Positions 8,656-17,038 of a DNA stretch of 64,000 nucleotides are shown in pieces. Position 1 is the first letter of the stretch, and each line of letters begins with the position of its first letter. The notes beneath the pieces were generated by a model, which saw only the letters and a program-made list of their open reading frames with translations, was not told the origin of the DNA and made no database searches. The DNA comes from JALORV01 sp963712485 (GTDB lineage: Bacteria > Pseudomonadota > Gammaproteobacteria > Burkholderiales > Burkholderiaceae_F). A program made the translations under genes and the position numbers. The DNA lies in assembly GCA_963712485.1 (NCBI GenBank), contig CAVQID010000060.1, forward strand, positions 62,001 through 126,000, written 5' to 3'.

Positions 8656-10092
8656 ATGGCCCGCAGCACGAAGATCGTCGCCACACTTGGTCCCGCATCG
8701 AGCGACGCGCTGGTGCTGGAACGAATGCTCGCTGCCGGCGTCGACGTCGTGCGCTTCAATTTCTCGCACGGTTCGGCGAATGACCATCTGGAGCGCGCAA
8801 AGCTCGTCCGCGAGGCGGCTGCCCGCATCGGACGTGACGTTGCGATCATGGCGGACCTGCAGGGTCCGAAGGTGCGTGTCGGCAAATTCGAGAAGGGCCG
8901 CATCATGCTGCGGACCGGCGCACCCTTCGTGCTCGATGCGAATGCCGAACTGGGCACTGAAGGACGTGTCGGCCTCGACTACAAGGACCTGCCGAAGGAC
9001 GTTCGGGCCGGTGACACACTGTTGCTCAACGACGGCCTGATCGTCATCGATGTCGATCGCGTCGAAGGCAGCGAGATCCACACGACGGTGCGCGTTGGCG
9101 GCGAACTATCGGACAACAAAGGCATCAACAAGCAGGGTGGCGGCCTCTCGGCGCCGGCGCTGACCGGCAAGGACGTGCGCGACATCGAGACGGCGATGCT
9201 GTGTGGTGCCGACTATGTCGCGGTTTCCTTCGTGAAGAACCGCACCGATGTCGAGATGGCGCGACAGCTGGCCACGATCGCCGGGGAGAAGCACGGCGTG
9301 CGGCCGCAGATCATCGCGAAAATCGAGCGCGCCGAGGCCATCCCGCGGCTGCGCGAGATCCTCGAAGCGACCGACGGCATCATGGTTGCGCGCGGCGACC
9401 TCGCGGTGGAGGTCGGCAACGCCGCGGTGCCGGCGTTGCAGAAGCGGATGATCAAGATGGCCCGAGCCGCGAACAAACTCGCGATCACGGCGACGCAGAT
9501 GATGGAGTCGATGATCGTCAATGCCGTGCCCACGCGCGCCGAGGTCAGTGACGTCGCCAACGCGGTGCTGGACGGCACCGATGCCGTCATGCTTTCCGCC
9601 GAGACCGCGGCGGGCAAGTATCCGGTCGAAGTGGTCGAGGCGATGGCGAGCATCGTCCAGGAAGCTGACCGCTCGGAGACCGTTGAACTCGACATGCAGT
9701 TCATCGATCAGACGTTTACTCGCGTCGATCAGTCGATCGCTTACGGCGCGCTGTTCACGGCCTTCCACCTGCGCTGCGCGGCAATCTGCGCGCTGACGGA
9801 GTCCGGCTCGACCACGCTGTGGATGAGCCGACACGACGTCGACATTCCGATTTATGCGCTGACCCCGAGTGCGGCGACCGCGCGTCGCCTGGCGCTGTAT
9901 CGGAACGTCCGGCCGCTGCACTTCACAGCCGGCGCGGACCGCGACGCGGCGCTGGCCGGCGCGGAACGACTTTTGCTCGACAAGGGCGTGGTGAAGCGCG
10001 GGGACCTCATCGTGCTGACGGTAGGCGAGCCGATGGGCCAGGCCGGCGGCACCAATACACTGAAGATCGTCCGGGTCGGCGAGCACGCCTGA
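8656..10092 (+). CDS. pyk: Pyruvate kinase
   Basis: Converts phosphoenolpyruvate and ADP to pyruvate and ATP. The 478-residue protein has TKIVATLGPAS at the N-terminus, RFNFSHG, DLQGPKVRVG, the catalytic-lysine segment IIAKIERAEA, MVARGDLAVE, TQMMESM, and the C-terminal regulatory domain ending in TNTLKIVRVG. An AAGGA Shine-Dalgarno sits about 5 nt before the ATG. It belongs to the tkt-gap-pgk-pyk-fba block. Confidence 0.96.
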   Translation: MARSTKIVATLGPASSDALVLERMLAAGVDVVRFNFSHGSANDHLERAKLVREAAARIGRDVAIMADLQGPKVRVGKFEKGRIMLRTGAPFVLDANAELGTEGRVGLDYKDLPKDVRAGDTLLLNDGLIVIDVDRVEGSEIHTTVRVGGELSDNKGINKQGGGLSAPALTGKDVRDIETAMLCGADYVAVSFVKNRTDVEMARQLATIAGEKHGVRPQIIAKIERAEAIPRLREILEATDGIMVARGDLAVEVGNAAVPALQKRMIKMARAANKLAITATQMMESMIVNAVPTRAEVSDVANAVLDGTDAVMLSAETAAGKYPVEVVEAMASIVQEADRSETVELDMQFIDQTFTRVDQSIAYGALFTAFHLRCAAICALTESGSTTLWMSRHDVDIPIYALTPSAATARRLALYRNVRPLHFTAGADRDAALAGAERLLLDKGVVKRGDLIVLTVGEPMGQAGGTNTLKIVRVGEHA

Positions 10093-10201
10093 ACGACGCG
10101 CGGAGATCCGGTCCGGCGCTTCCATGGCGTAGGGAGCATTACCCGATCGGGGGGCTGCGGTACCTCCGGGCCGTGCAATCGCGGCGCGGCGCCGTGTCGC
10201 C

Positions 10202-10207
10202 TAAAAT
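10202..10207 (+). promoter_or_regulatory. Possible -10 box for fba
   Basis: TAAAAT, in the context CCTAAAATCG, lies 41 bp before the fba ATG, inside the 156-bp gap after pyk. The -35 region is not recognisable. The strong AGGAGAG Shine-Dalgarno at about 10238 supports the fba start but not the promoter. Confidence 0.3.
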
Positions 10208-10248
10208 CGACAGTCGCCCGATTCAATGAGTAGATTCAGGAGAGAGAA

Positions 10249-11313
10249 ATGGCCCTGGTATCAATGCGTCAGTTGCTGGACCACGCCGCCGAAAACGGCT
10301 ACGGCGTGCCCGCGTTCAACGTCAACAATCTGGAGCAGGTGCAGGCCATCATGGAGGCGGCCCACGAGGTGAATGCGCCGGTCATCATGCAGGCCTCCGC
10401 CGGTGCCCGGAAGTACGCCGGAGAAAACTTCCTGAAGCATCTGATCCAGGCCGCGGTCGAGAGCTACCCGCAGCTGCCGGTCGCGATGCATCAGGACCAT
10501 GGCCAGTCGCCCGCCGTCTGCGAAGGCGCGATCAAGCTCGGCTTCTCTTCGGTGATGATGGACGGCTCGTTGCGCGAGGACGGCAAGACGATTGCCGACT
10601 ACGACTACAATTGGCAGGTGACGAAGAAGGTCGTCGAATTGGCGCATGCCCTCGGCGTCAGCGTCGAAGGCGAACTCGGCTGCCTCGGTTCGCTGGAGAC
10701 GATGAAGGGCGACAAGGAAGACGGCCACGGCACCGAATCGACGATGACGCGCGAGCAGCTGCTGACCGATCCGGACCAGGCCGCCGACTTCGTCAAGAAG
10801 ACCCAGCTCGATGCGCTCGCCATCGCGATCGGCACGAGTCACGGTGCCTACAAGTTCACGCGCAAGCCGACCGGCGACATTCTCGCGATCGAACGCATCA
10901 AGCAGATCCACAGGCGCATCCCGAACACGCACCTGGTGATGCACGGCTCGTCGAGCGTGCCGCAGAACCTGCTGGAAGAAATCCGCAAGTACGGCGGTCA
11001 GATGAAAGAGACCTACGGCGTGCCGGTGGAGGAAATCCAGGAAGCGATCAAGCACGGCGTTCGCAAGATCAACATCGATACCGACATCCGCCTCGCGATG
11101 ACGGCGGCGGTCCGCAGGTTCCTGCACGAGAACCCCGCCCATTTCGATCCGCGGGATTTCCTGAAGCCGGCGCGCGCCGCGGCCAAGGCAATCTGCAAGG
11201 AGCGCTACCTGCAGTTCGGTTGCGAGGGGCAGGGAGGCAAGATCCAGCCGCTGCCGCTGCCGACGGTTGCGCACAGGTACACGAAGGGCGAACTGTCGCA
11301 ACACGTGCACTGA
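10249..11313 (+). CDS. fba: Class II fructose-1,6-bisphosphate aldolase
   Basis: Zinc-dependent aldolase joining or splitting dihydroxyacetone phosphate and glyceraldehyde-3-phosphate. The 354 residues match the long form found with Calvin-cycle and betaproteobacterial glycolytic operons. Motifs: YGVPAFNVNN at 17-26, the zinc-ligand region MHQDHGQS, SVEGELGCLG, GTSHGAYKF, LVMHGSSSVP and INIDTDIRLAMT. The start is set by AGGAGAG just upstream. It ends the glycolytic block. No RuBisCO or phosphoribulokinase is in the window, so a Calvin-cycle role cannot be claimed. Confidence 0.95.
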   Translation: MALVSMRQLLDHAAENGYGVPAFNVNNLEQVQAIMEAAHEVNAPVIMQASAGARKYAGENFLKHLIQAAVESYPQLPVAMHQDHGQSPAVCEGAIKLGFSSVMMDGSLREDGKTIADYDYNWQVTKKVVELAHALGVSVEGELGCLGSLETMKGDKEDGHGTESTMTREQLLTDPDQAADFVKKTQLDALAIAIGTSHGAYKFTRKPTGDILAIERIKQIHRRIPNTHLVMHGSSSVPQNLLEEIRKYGGQMKETYGVPVEEIQEAIKHGVRKINIDTDIRLAMTAAVRRFLHENPAHFDPRDFLKPARAAAKAICKERYLQFGCEGQGGKIQPLPLPTVAHRYTKGELSQHVH

Positions 11314-11381
11314 GCGCCTGTCCCTGTTGCACGCGGCCGCTCGGCAGTCGCCTGCACACACGGATCTGGAGCAGCATCGGA

Positions 11382-11397
11382 GCCGCCCTTCGGCGGC
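11382..11397. other. GC-rich stem-loop after fba
   Basis: GCCGCC, a CTTC loop, then GGCGGC, about 70 bp after the fba stop. It is stable but has no T tract on either strand, so it is at best a factor-dependent end or an RNA-stabilising hairpin. Confidence 0.3.
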
Positions 11398-11528
11398 GCA
11401 CGTTGCGGCGGGGAACTCGTCCATACCTTCCCCGAAATAGGGGTTGATCCGGGTCGACGAACCCGGCTGCGCGGCGGACGATCGATCGAGAAACTTCGAC
11501 GCCCGATGATCTTCTAGAGGAGCCCAAC

Positions 11529-12008
11529 ATGTCGACGAATACGCGTCGCTGCCCCATCTGCAAGTCCGAGACCGCGCCCGCCAAGCTGACCGCTGCAAGC
11601 GGTGCCGACGCCCCGCTCGAAGTCACGCTGCGCGGGTTGCCGGTGCTCGAGTGTGCGCAAGGCCATCGACTCTTTGCGCTCGCGGACTTCCCGTTGCTGC
11701 TGCTCGATCATCTGCTCGAACAGGATGAGCCCGCGTTTCCGGCCAGTCAGACCAAGGGCCTCGTCTTCAAGCACTACAGTTGCTCGAAGTGCGGTACCGC
11801 GCTGGGCACGAACGACGACCGGCCCCACACCTTCCACGTCGACGTGGAACTGCCCGAACTGCCGAAGTTTGAAGTCGATCTCACGTTGCCGGTGAGCCAC
11901 TGCAGCAACTGCGGCCGCGACCAGCTTCATTCGCTGAAAGAGTTGAAGAGCCACACGCCTGCCGCCCTGGCCCATGCATTCAAGTCGGCGCAGTTGGCCG
12001 CGGCGTAG
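11529..12008 (+). CDS. Hypothetical multi-zinc-ribbon protein
   Basis: A 159-residue soluble protein of no family I recognise. It has three CxxC knuckles, Cys8/Cys11 (CPIC), Cys85/Cys88 (CSKC) and Cys125/Cys128 (CSNC), plus a Cys42-x3-His46 pair (CAQGH), enough ligands for two structural zinc sites. Between them is a Leu-rich segment (about 50-65) and a stretch rich in alternating Val/Asp/Glu/Pro (103-121). There is no signal peptide or membrane helix. An AGAGGAG Shine-Dalgarno lies about 6 nt before the ATG. It stands alone between fba and a palindromic repeat. Function unknown. Confidence 0.7.
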   Translation: MSTNTRRCPICKSETAPAKLTAASGADAPLEVTLRGLPVLECAQGHRLFALADFPLLLLDHLLEQDEPAFPASQTKGLVFKHYSCSKCGTALGTNDDRPHTFHVDVELPELPKFEVDLTLPVSHCSNCGRDQLHSLKELKSHTPAALAHAFKSAQLAAA

Positions 12009-12017
12009 GTCGCGCTC

Positions 12018-12215
12018 CTCGTGTACGCGAGCCCGGCGGGCTCGCACGTGCACTCGGAGCGGCACGGCTCTCGCGGCGCGAGAGCCGTCCAGCACCGATT
12101 AGTCGGCTGCGCTCCGGAGTGCAGCCGACAAGTCAGTCTTGAGCGGCGCGCCCGAAGCGTGCGCCGTACCGGAGCGAGTGCACGTGCGATCGGTATAGCC
12201 GATCGCGTACACGAG
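12018..12215. repeat. 198-bp palindromic element with 13-bp perfect terminal inverted repeats (copy 1)
   Basis: The ends CTCGTGTACGCGA (12018-12030) and TCGCGTACACGAG (12203-12215) are perfect inverted repeats. Each leads into a hairpin (12027-12045: GCGAGCCC/GGGCTCGC; 12186-12206: GCGATCGG/CCGATCGC) followed by CACGTGCACTCG in inverted orientation. Inside are further hairpins at 12064-12088 (11-bp stem), 12102-12129 (9-bp stem) and 12144-12166. Related sequence is present at 34048-34150 and 36191-36328. It fills the convergent gap between the zinc-ribbon gene and the Bug gene and could act as a bidirectional transcription end. No coding frame is credible. Confidence 0.8.
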
Positions 12216-12226
12216 CGACGCCTCGG

Positions 12227-13192
12227 TTACATGCTTCCGCGCAACCCCAGCCGATCGATCGTCGCCTTCTCGGCCTCGAAGGTTTCGCGCGCAAACTTCG
12301 TGTACCCGTCGGGTCCCATGTAAATGACCGGCTGGTCAAAGCGTTCGAGCAGCCCGAGAACCTTCGGGTCGTCGAGCGCTTTCCTGAATGCATCGTGCAG
12401 CACTTTGATCACGGCCGGGTCCATGCCCGCGGGGCCGGCGATGCCGAACGGCGAGTCGGAAATCGTGTCGTAGCCGAGCTCGTTGAGCGTCGGCACGTCA
12501 GGCCAGCGCTTAGTGCGTTTCGATCCAAAAGTCGCCAGCAGTCGCAGCTTGCCGGCGTCGACCTGCGGCGCGAAGCCGGTCGAGTCGCTGACCGACATTA
12601 AGTGGCCGCCGAGGATCGCCGTCATCAGTTCCGCGCTGCCCTTGTACGGTACATGCGTCAGCTTGATGCCTGCCTTCTGCGAGAACTCCTCCATCGCCAG
12701 ATGCGGCGTGGTGCCGGTGCCGGTCGAGCCGTAGTCGATCTTGCCCGGGTTCTTCTTCGCGTCGTCGACGTAGTCCTTCAGCGTCTTCCACGGCGCGCCG
12801 GCCGGTACGACCAGTCCGAACGTGTAGCCGGTGAGGTTGATGACGTAGGTGAAGTCCTTGAGAGGATCGAGCTGTGGCGCCTTCTGCATGTGCGGGATGC
12901 GGAAGACGCCGAGCGGTATCTGTGAAAGCGTGTAGCCGTCCGGCCTTGCACTCTTCAGCGCCAGTGGGGCGATCGTTCCGCCGCCACCCGGCTTGTTCTC
13001 GACCACGACGCTCTGCTTGAGCTCACGGCCGGCCACTTCGGCGAAAGCGCGCATGACCTGGTCGGTCGGGCCGCCGGCGGGAAATGCGCAGTACAGCGTG
13101 ATCGACTTCGAGGGAAAGGCCTGCGCGCGCAACGCGCTCGCCGGCAGAACGAGCGCGGCGCCACTTGCGATCAAGACAGTGCGACGATCCAT
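12227..13192 (-). CDS. Bug-family (TctC) periplasmic substrate-binding protein
   Basis: A 321-residue exported protein with a signal ending near ALRAQA. It has the Bug fold signature: ITLYCAFPAGGPTD at the first strand, VVENKPGGGG, the PDGYTL turn and PYKGSAELMTAILGGH. Bug proteins bind small carboxylates, amino acids or nicotinate, sometimes for tripartite TctABC carriers. No TctA/TctB membrane genes are adjacent, so it is an orphan receptor, as is common in Burkholderiales. A GGAG Shine-Dalgarno precedes the ATG. The ligand cannot be predicted. Confidence 0.9.
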   Translation of the reverse strand: MDRRTVLIASGAALVLPASALRAQAFPSKSITLYCAFPAGGPTDQVMRAFAEVAGRELKQSVVVENKPGGGGTIAPLALKSARPDGYTLSQIPLGVFRIPHMQKAPQLDPLKDFTYVINLTGYTFGLVVPAGAPWKTLKDYVDDAKKNPGKIDYGSTGTGTTPHLAMEEFSQKAGIKLTHVPYKGSAELMTAILGGHLMSVSDSTGFAPQVDAGKLRLLATFGSKRTKRWPDVPTLNELGYDTISDSPFGIAGPAGMDPAVIKVLHDAFRKALDDPKVLGLLERFDQPVIYMGPDGYTKFARETFEAEKATIDRLGLRGSM

Positions 13193-13269
13193 CGGTGTCT
13201 CCTCGTATCGTTATTGGATCGAGTATAGGCACCGGTGGCCGCGCTGGCCATGGCCAGCCCGGCGGCTGC

Positions 13270-14967
13270 TCAGCCAAGCTTGACGCGGGTTTCCAGCCGT
13301 CCGGCGCGCTCGTGCCAGGCCGCCAGCCGGATTTCGGTGCCGGCCTTCGCCTGCACGACCCAGTCGACGTGCGCACGATCGGCCGTGACGTTCTTGTTCG
13401 GCCAGAACGAGATGCCGGTGTGCAGATAGGCCCAGCCTTCGAGTTCGCCGAGCTCCTCGCGTGGCTTGCCGGTCAACAGGCGGGCGTCTTCAGGCAGTTC
13501 GATTTCCGCAAGCACCCCACGCAGCAGCTTGTGCTTGAGCGCCATTTTGCTGACATAGCTGGGCAGCCAGCCGGTGTTCTGTACGACCAGACGGACGCGC
13601 CAGGTGTCAGTTCCCGCCGCGGTCACTTCGACGTTGCGCAGCTCGAGCTTCGGCGAGATCAATGTCTGCCACAGCAGCCACTTCGGGAAGCGCGCGATCT
13701 CCTTCTCGCGCAGCGCCGGCGGCGGATTGGTGAAGACGGCCATGCGGTTCCAGCCGCCGATCTCGACGGGTCCGAGCTGCGGGTGTTCGTAGGACTTCCA
13801 CTCGACGTGCCCCTGCCCGGGAGCCACCTTTTCCGCCCACTCGTAGACCTTCAGGTCGTCTTCGATCGGATGGTCGCGGAACCAGTGGATCCATTCCTTG
13901 TTGTCGATGCCCGCTTCCTTCTTCGGATTCCAGATCTCGATCGTCCACACAAACATGCCGAGGTGCTCGTAGATCCAGTCGAAAGCGCCGCTGATGAATT
14001 CGCCGGGGTAATACTGGAACTCGTGCCAGATCGAGATCGCCGGGTAGCCGGTCAGCTCCTCGCCTTTCTTGCCCACGGCCTCGTAGGTCCACAGGTCTTC
14101 GGCCGGCAGTTTGTCGTCCGGCGCATGACCGTAGGGACGCAGCAGCACGCCGGAAAACGTGTGAATACTGGTGCCGCCGCAGACGTTCGGGTGCGTCGCA
14201 AAGAACTCGACGATCGCACGTACCTCGGGCTCCGACGTGGGGTACGGTCCGGCCCCGAGCTGCTCGAATTCCTGTCGCCAGTTCGATGGAAAGTTGCGAT
14301 TGAGGTCGAGTCCCTGCGCATTGCCAGTGACGCCGGCGATGCCGATCGACGTACCGTCGTAGTTTTCGATGCGGCCTTCCGGCAACAGGCGGTAATAGTC
14401 ACCGCCCGGTGGATCGAGCGGGTCGCGCCGTACCAGCAGCTGCGGCTGCTGGGGATGCGTCTTCCACGGGCCATTAGGGTCGGCGATGCGCATCTGCAGC
14501 ACGCGGCCGTCGCCGTCGATGTCCTCGGCGATGAGCCCCTCGACAGGCTCTTCGTCGAACGGATAGCGACGCGTCGATGAACGTACGTATTTCGGATGGT
14601 CGGCCATCGCCCATTCCGCGCCGTCCGGATTGATGCGCGGGCAGACGTAGAGCGTGCGGGTATCGAGTGCGCGGCGAATGTCCGCATCCGCCTCCTTGCC
14701 CTTCATCAGCCAGTCGACGAAGTACAGGCAGGCGCTTGACGCCGACAACTCGACCGAGTGAATGTTGCCGTCGACCCAGTAGGCCGGCTTGTCGGCCGCG
14801 CGGCCGGTCGCGGTATTCGTGATCGAAAGGAGCGGAATCGCGCGACCTTCATGGCTGGTGCCCAGCGTCTCCAGCGCGATGTATTGCGGGTTTTCCGCCG
14901 CAAAGCTACGCAGCAACGCCATCAGTTCGTCATAGCGATAGAAGCGCGAATAGTCGATGGCGGGCAT
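13270..14967 (-). CDS. M14-family zinc carboxypeptidase
   Basis: A 565-residue metallocarboxypeptidase. The zinc motif HxxE is in GNIHSVELSASSA (near residue 70), the substrate-binding INPDG and DLNRNFPSNW follow, the third zinc ligand is in SIHTFSG, and the catalytic Glu probably lies in WTIEIWNP. About 200 residues after the M14 domain (including VQNTGWLPSYVSKMA) resemble an added beta domain. There is no clear signal peptide, which is unusual for secreted M14 enzymes, so it may be cytoplasmic. It is probably a peptidase for peptides or cell-wall fragments. It is divergent from dgkA and lies just downstream of the Bug gene start. Confidence 0.88.
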   Translation of the reverse strand: MPAIDYSRFYRYDELMALLRSFAAENPQYIALETLGTSHEGRAIPLLSITNTATGRAADKPAYWVDGNIHSVELSASSACLYFVDWLMKGKEADADIRRALDTRTLYVCPRINPDGAEWAMADHPKYVRSSTRRYPFDEEPVEGLIAEDIDGDGRVLQMRIADPNGPWKTHPQQPQLLVRRDPLDPPGGDYYRLLPEGRIENYDGTSIGIAGVTGNAQGLDLNRNFPSNWRQEFEQLGAGPYPTSEPEVRAIVEFFATHPNVCGGTSIHTFSGVLLRPYGHAPDDKLPAEDLWTYEAVGKKGEELTGYPAISIWHEFQYYPGEFISGAFDWIYEHLGMFVWTIEIWNPKKEAGIDNKEWIHWFRDHPIEDDLKVYEWAEKVAPGQGHVEWKSYEHPQLGPVEIGGWNRMAVFTNPPPALREKEIARFPKWLLWQTLISPKLELRNVEVTAAGTDTWRVRLVVQNTGWLPSYVSKMALKHKLLRGVLAEIELPEDARLLTGKPREELGELEGWAYLHTGISFWPNKNVTADRAHVDWVVQAKAGTEIRLAAWHERAGRLETRVKLG

Positions 14968-15048
14968 GGTGGCGTCGGATAGAAAGGGGCCGGCGCGATG
15001 ATACGCGGCGATGGTCGGACGCAGCAGTGCACCTTATGATGCGGCGCC

Positions 15049-15471
15049 ATGCCTTCCGATCCAATACAACCGCTCGGGAACGGCAACACGGTCGAGAGCC
15101 GCCCATTGCGAGGCCGGTGGGGGCTGCGGCGCGTAGTCGATGCAACCGGATATTCGCTTGATGGGCTGCGAGCGGCCTGGCTGCACGAAGACGCGTTCCG
15201 TCAGGAATTGGTACTCGCGGCCGTGCTGATCCCCGTGGCTCTGGTTCTGCCCGTCAGCGTCGTCGAGAAGGTCCTGCTGGTTGGCGTGGTCGTGCTGGTG
15301 CTGATCGTCGAACTGCTCAACTCCGGTCTGGAGGCGGCGGTCGATCGCGACAGTCTCGAGATCAATCCGCTCGGCAAGCGCGCCAAGGATTTTGGCAGTG
15401 CCGCCGTCATGCTGACGCTGCTGCTCGCCGCTGGAACGTGGCTTGCCGTCATCGGTTCGCACTTCCTCTGA
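15049..15471 (+). CDS. dgkA: Diacylglycerol kinase
   Basis: A small integral membrane kinase recycling diacylglycerol to phosphatidic acid. The 140-residue length exceeds the usual 120-odd because of a hydrophilic N-terminal extension of about 30 residues. Motifs: SLDGLRAAWLHEDAFRQE (cytoplasmic and first-helix region), three membrane helices, and the family signature VELLNSGLEAAVDR followed by AKDFGSAAV. It is divergent from the M14 gene with an 81-bp gap and about 60 bp upstream of purC. Confidence 0.92.
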   Translation: MPSDPIQPLGNGNTVESRPLRGRWGLRRVVDATGYSLDGLRAAWLHEDAFRQELVLAAVLIPVALVLPVSVVEKVLLVGVVVLVLIVELLNSGLEAAVDRDSLEINPLGKRAKDFGSAAVMLTLLLAAGTWLAVIGSHFL

Positions 15472-15534
15472 ATCCTTCGGCCCCGCCACTGCGCTTCGCG
15501 CGGCACCGTAAACTTCGCGCCGGGAGGAATGCCA

Positions 15535-16428
15535 ATGAGCGCAGGGCTGCTGAATTCAAACATCCGTTCGCTGCCACTCGTTTACCGCGGAAAGGTGCGC
15601 GACAGCTACGCGGTGGGGGAAGACAAGCTGCTGCTGGTGACGTCGGACCGTCTGTCGGCGTTCGACGTCGTCATGAACCAGCCGGTTCCCGACAAGGGCC
15701 GCGTACTCAATGCGATGTCGAATTTCTGGTTCGAGAAGCTCGGACACATCATTCCGAACCATCTGACCGGACTCGATCCGGAAAGCGTCGTGGCGGCGGA
15801 CGAGCGCGAGCAGGTGCGCGGTCGCGCCGTCGTCGCGCTGCGGCTGAAACCGATCCCAGTCGAGGCGGTGGTGCGCGGCTACCTGATCGGTTCGGGCTGG
15901 AAAGACTATCAGCAGACCGGCGAGGTGTGCGGCATCGAACTGCCGCGTGGCCTGCAGATGGCGAGCCGCCTGCCCGAGCCGATCTTTACGCCCGCCACGA
16001 AGGCTGAAAGCGGTCTGCACGACGAGAACATCAGCTTCGAGCGCGCAAAGGCCGCGATCGGTGCCGAACTGGCCTTCAAGGTGCAGACGGTGTCGCTGAC
16101 GCTGTATCGCGCTGCAGCCGATTACGCGCTGACGCGCGGCATCATCATTGCGGACACCAAGTTCGAGTTCGGCATCGATGCCGATGGCCAGCTGCGGCTG
16201 ATGGACGAGGTGCTGACTGCCGATTCGTCGCGCTTCTGGCCTGCCGACGAATACGCCGAGGGGGCATCGCCGCCGTCGTTCGACAAGCAGTTCGTGCGTG
16301 ACTGGCTCGAGCAACAGCACTGGAACAAGGCGCCGCCGCCGCCCGACCTGCCGGCCGAGATCGTCGAGAAAACCGCCGCGAAGTACCGCGAGGCGCTGCT
16401 GCGGCTCACCGGCCATACGGTCGGCTGA
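15535..16428 (+). CDS. purC: Phosphoribosylaminoimidazole-succinocarboxamide synthase
   Basis: SAICAR synthetase of de novo purine synthesis, joining CAIR and aspartate with ATP. It shows VYRGKVRDSY, TSDRLSAFDVV, RGYLIGSGWKDY, KAESGLHDENIS and DTKFEFG. Two ATGs lie at 15529 and 15535; the GGAGG at 15523-15527 leaves only 1 nt before the first but 7 nt before the second, so 15535 is chosen (297 residues). It is followed by purE at 64 bp. Confidence 0.95.
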   Translation: MSAGLLNSNIRSLPLVYRGKVRDSYAVGEDKLLLVTSDRLSAFDVVMNQPVPDKGRVLNAMSNFWFEKLGHIIPNHLTGLDPESVVAADEREQVRGRAVVALRLKPIPVEAVVRGYLIGSGWKDYQQTGEVCGIELPRGLQMASRLPEPIFTPATKAESGLHDENISFERAKAAIGAELAFKVQTVSLTLYRAAADYALTRGIIIADTKFEFGIDADGQLRLMDEVLTADSSRFWPADEYAEGASPPSFDKQFVRDWLEQQHWNKAPPPPDLPAEIVEKTAAKYREALLRLTGHTVG

Positions 16429-16492
16429 TTGCCTACAATTGCGCGCTTCCGGGCCGCTGAGGTCCGCTTTGGGCCTGCGCCCGAGATAGTCA

Positions 16493-16996
16493 ATGAACAA
16501 TCACTCTCATCCGGCGCCGCTCGTCGGAGTCGTCATGGGATCGAACTCCGATTGGGATGTGATGCAGCACGCCTGCGAGGTGCTGAAGGAATTTGGCGTC
16601 CGCTTCGAAGCGCGCGTGGTTTCCGCGCACCGCACCCCGGATGACATGTTCGCCTATGCCGACGAGGCGCGTGCCCGCGGGCTGCGCGCGATCATCGCCG
16701 GGGCCGGCGGTGCGGCCCATCTGCCCGGCATGATCGCCTCGAAGACGGTGATCCCGGTGCTGGGTGTGCCGATTCCCTCGAAGTATCTGCGCGGCGAAGA
16801 TTCGTTGCTGTCCATCGTGCAGATGCCCCGCGGCGTACCGGTCGCGACCTTTGCCATCGGTGAAGCAGGTGCGGCGAATGCCGCGCTCTTCGCAGTCGCG
16901 ATGCTGGCGACGGAAGATGCCGCGCTGTCGATGAAGCTTGCCCAGTACCGCGCCACGCAGACCGAGAAGGCGCGCAACATGACGCTGCCGCTCTAG
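16493..16996 (+). CDS. purE: N5-carboxyaminoimidazole ribonucleotide mutase
   Basis: A 167-residue class I PurE converting N5-CAIR to CAIR. Motifs: VMGSNSDWDVM at 14-24, SAHRTPDDM with the active-site His, and the glycine-rich AGAGGAAHLPGM, followed by PVLGVPIPS. It works with PurK, encoded next. Confidence 0.96.
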   Translation: MNNHSHPAPLVGVVMGSNSDWDVMQHACEVLKEFGVRFEARVVSAHRTPDDMFAYADEARARGLRAIIAGAGGAAHLPGMIASKTVIPVLGVPIPSKYLRGEDSLLSIVQMPRGVPVATFAIGEAGAANAALFAVAMLATEDAALSMKLAQYRATQTEKARNMTLPL

Positions 16997-17038
16997 CGCC
17001 AGCCGCGCGGTGCTGCCGCGCGACACCCTGCACCGCCC

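Noticed and set aside
10249..11313. Calvin cycle operon
   Set aside because: The aldolase and transketolase resemble those in cbb operons, but no RuBisCO or phosphoribulokinase is present.
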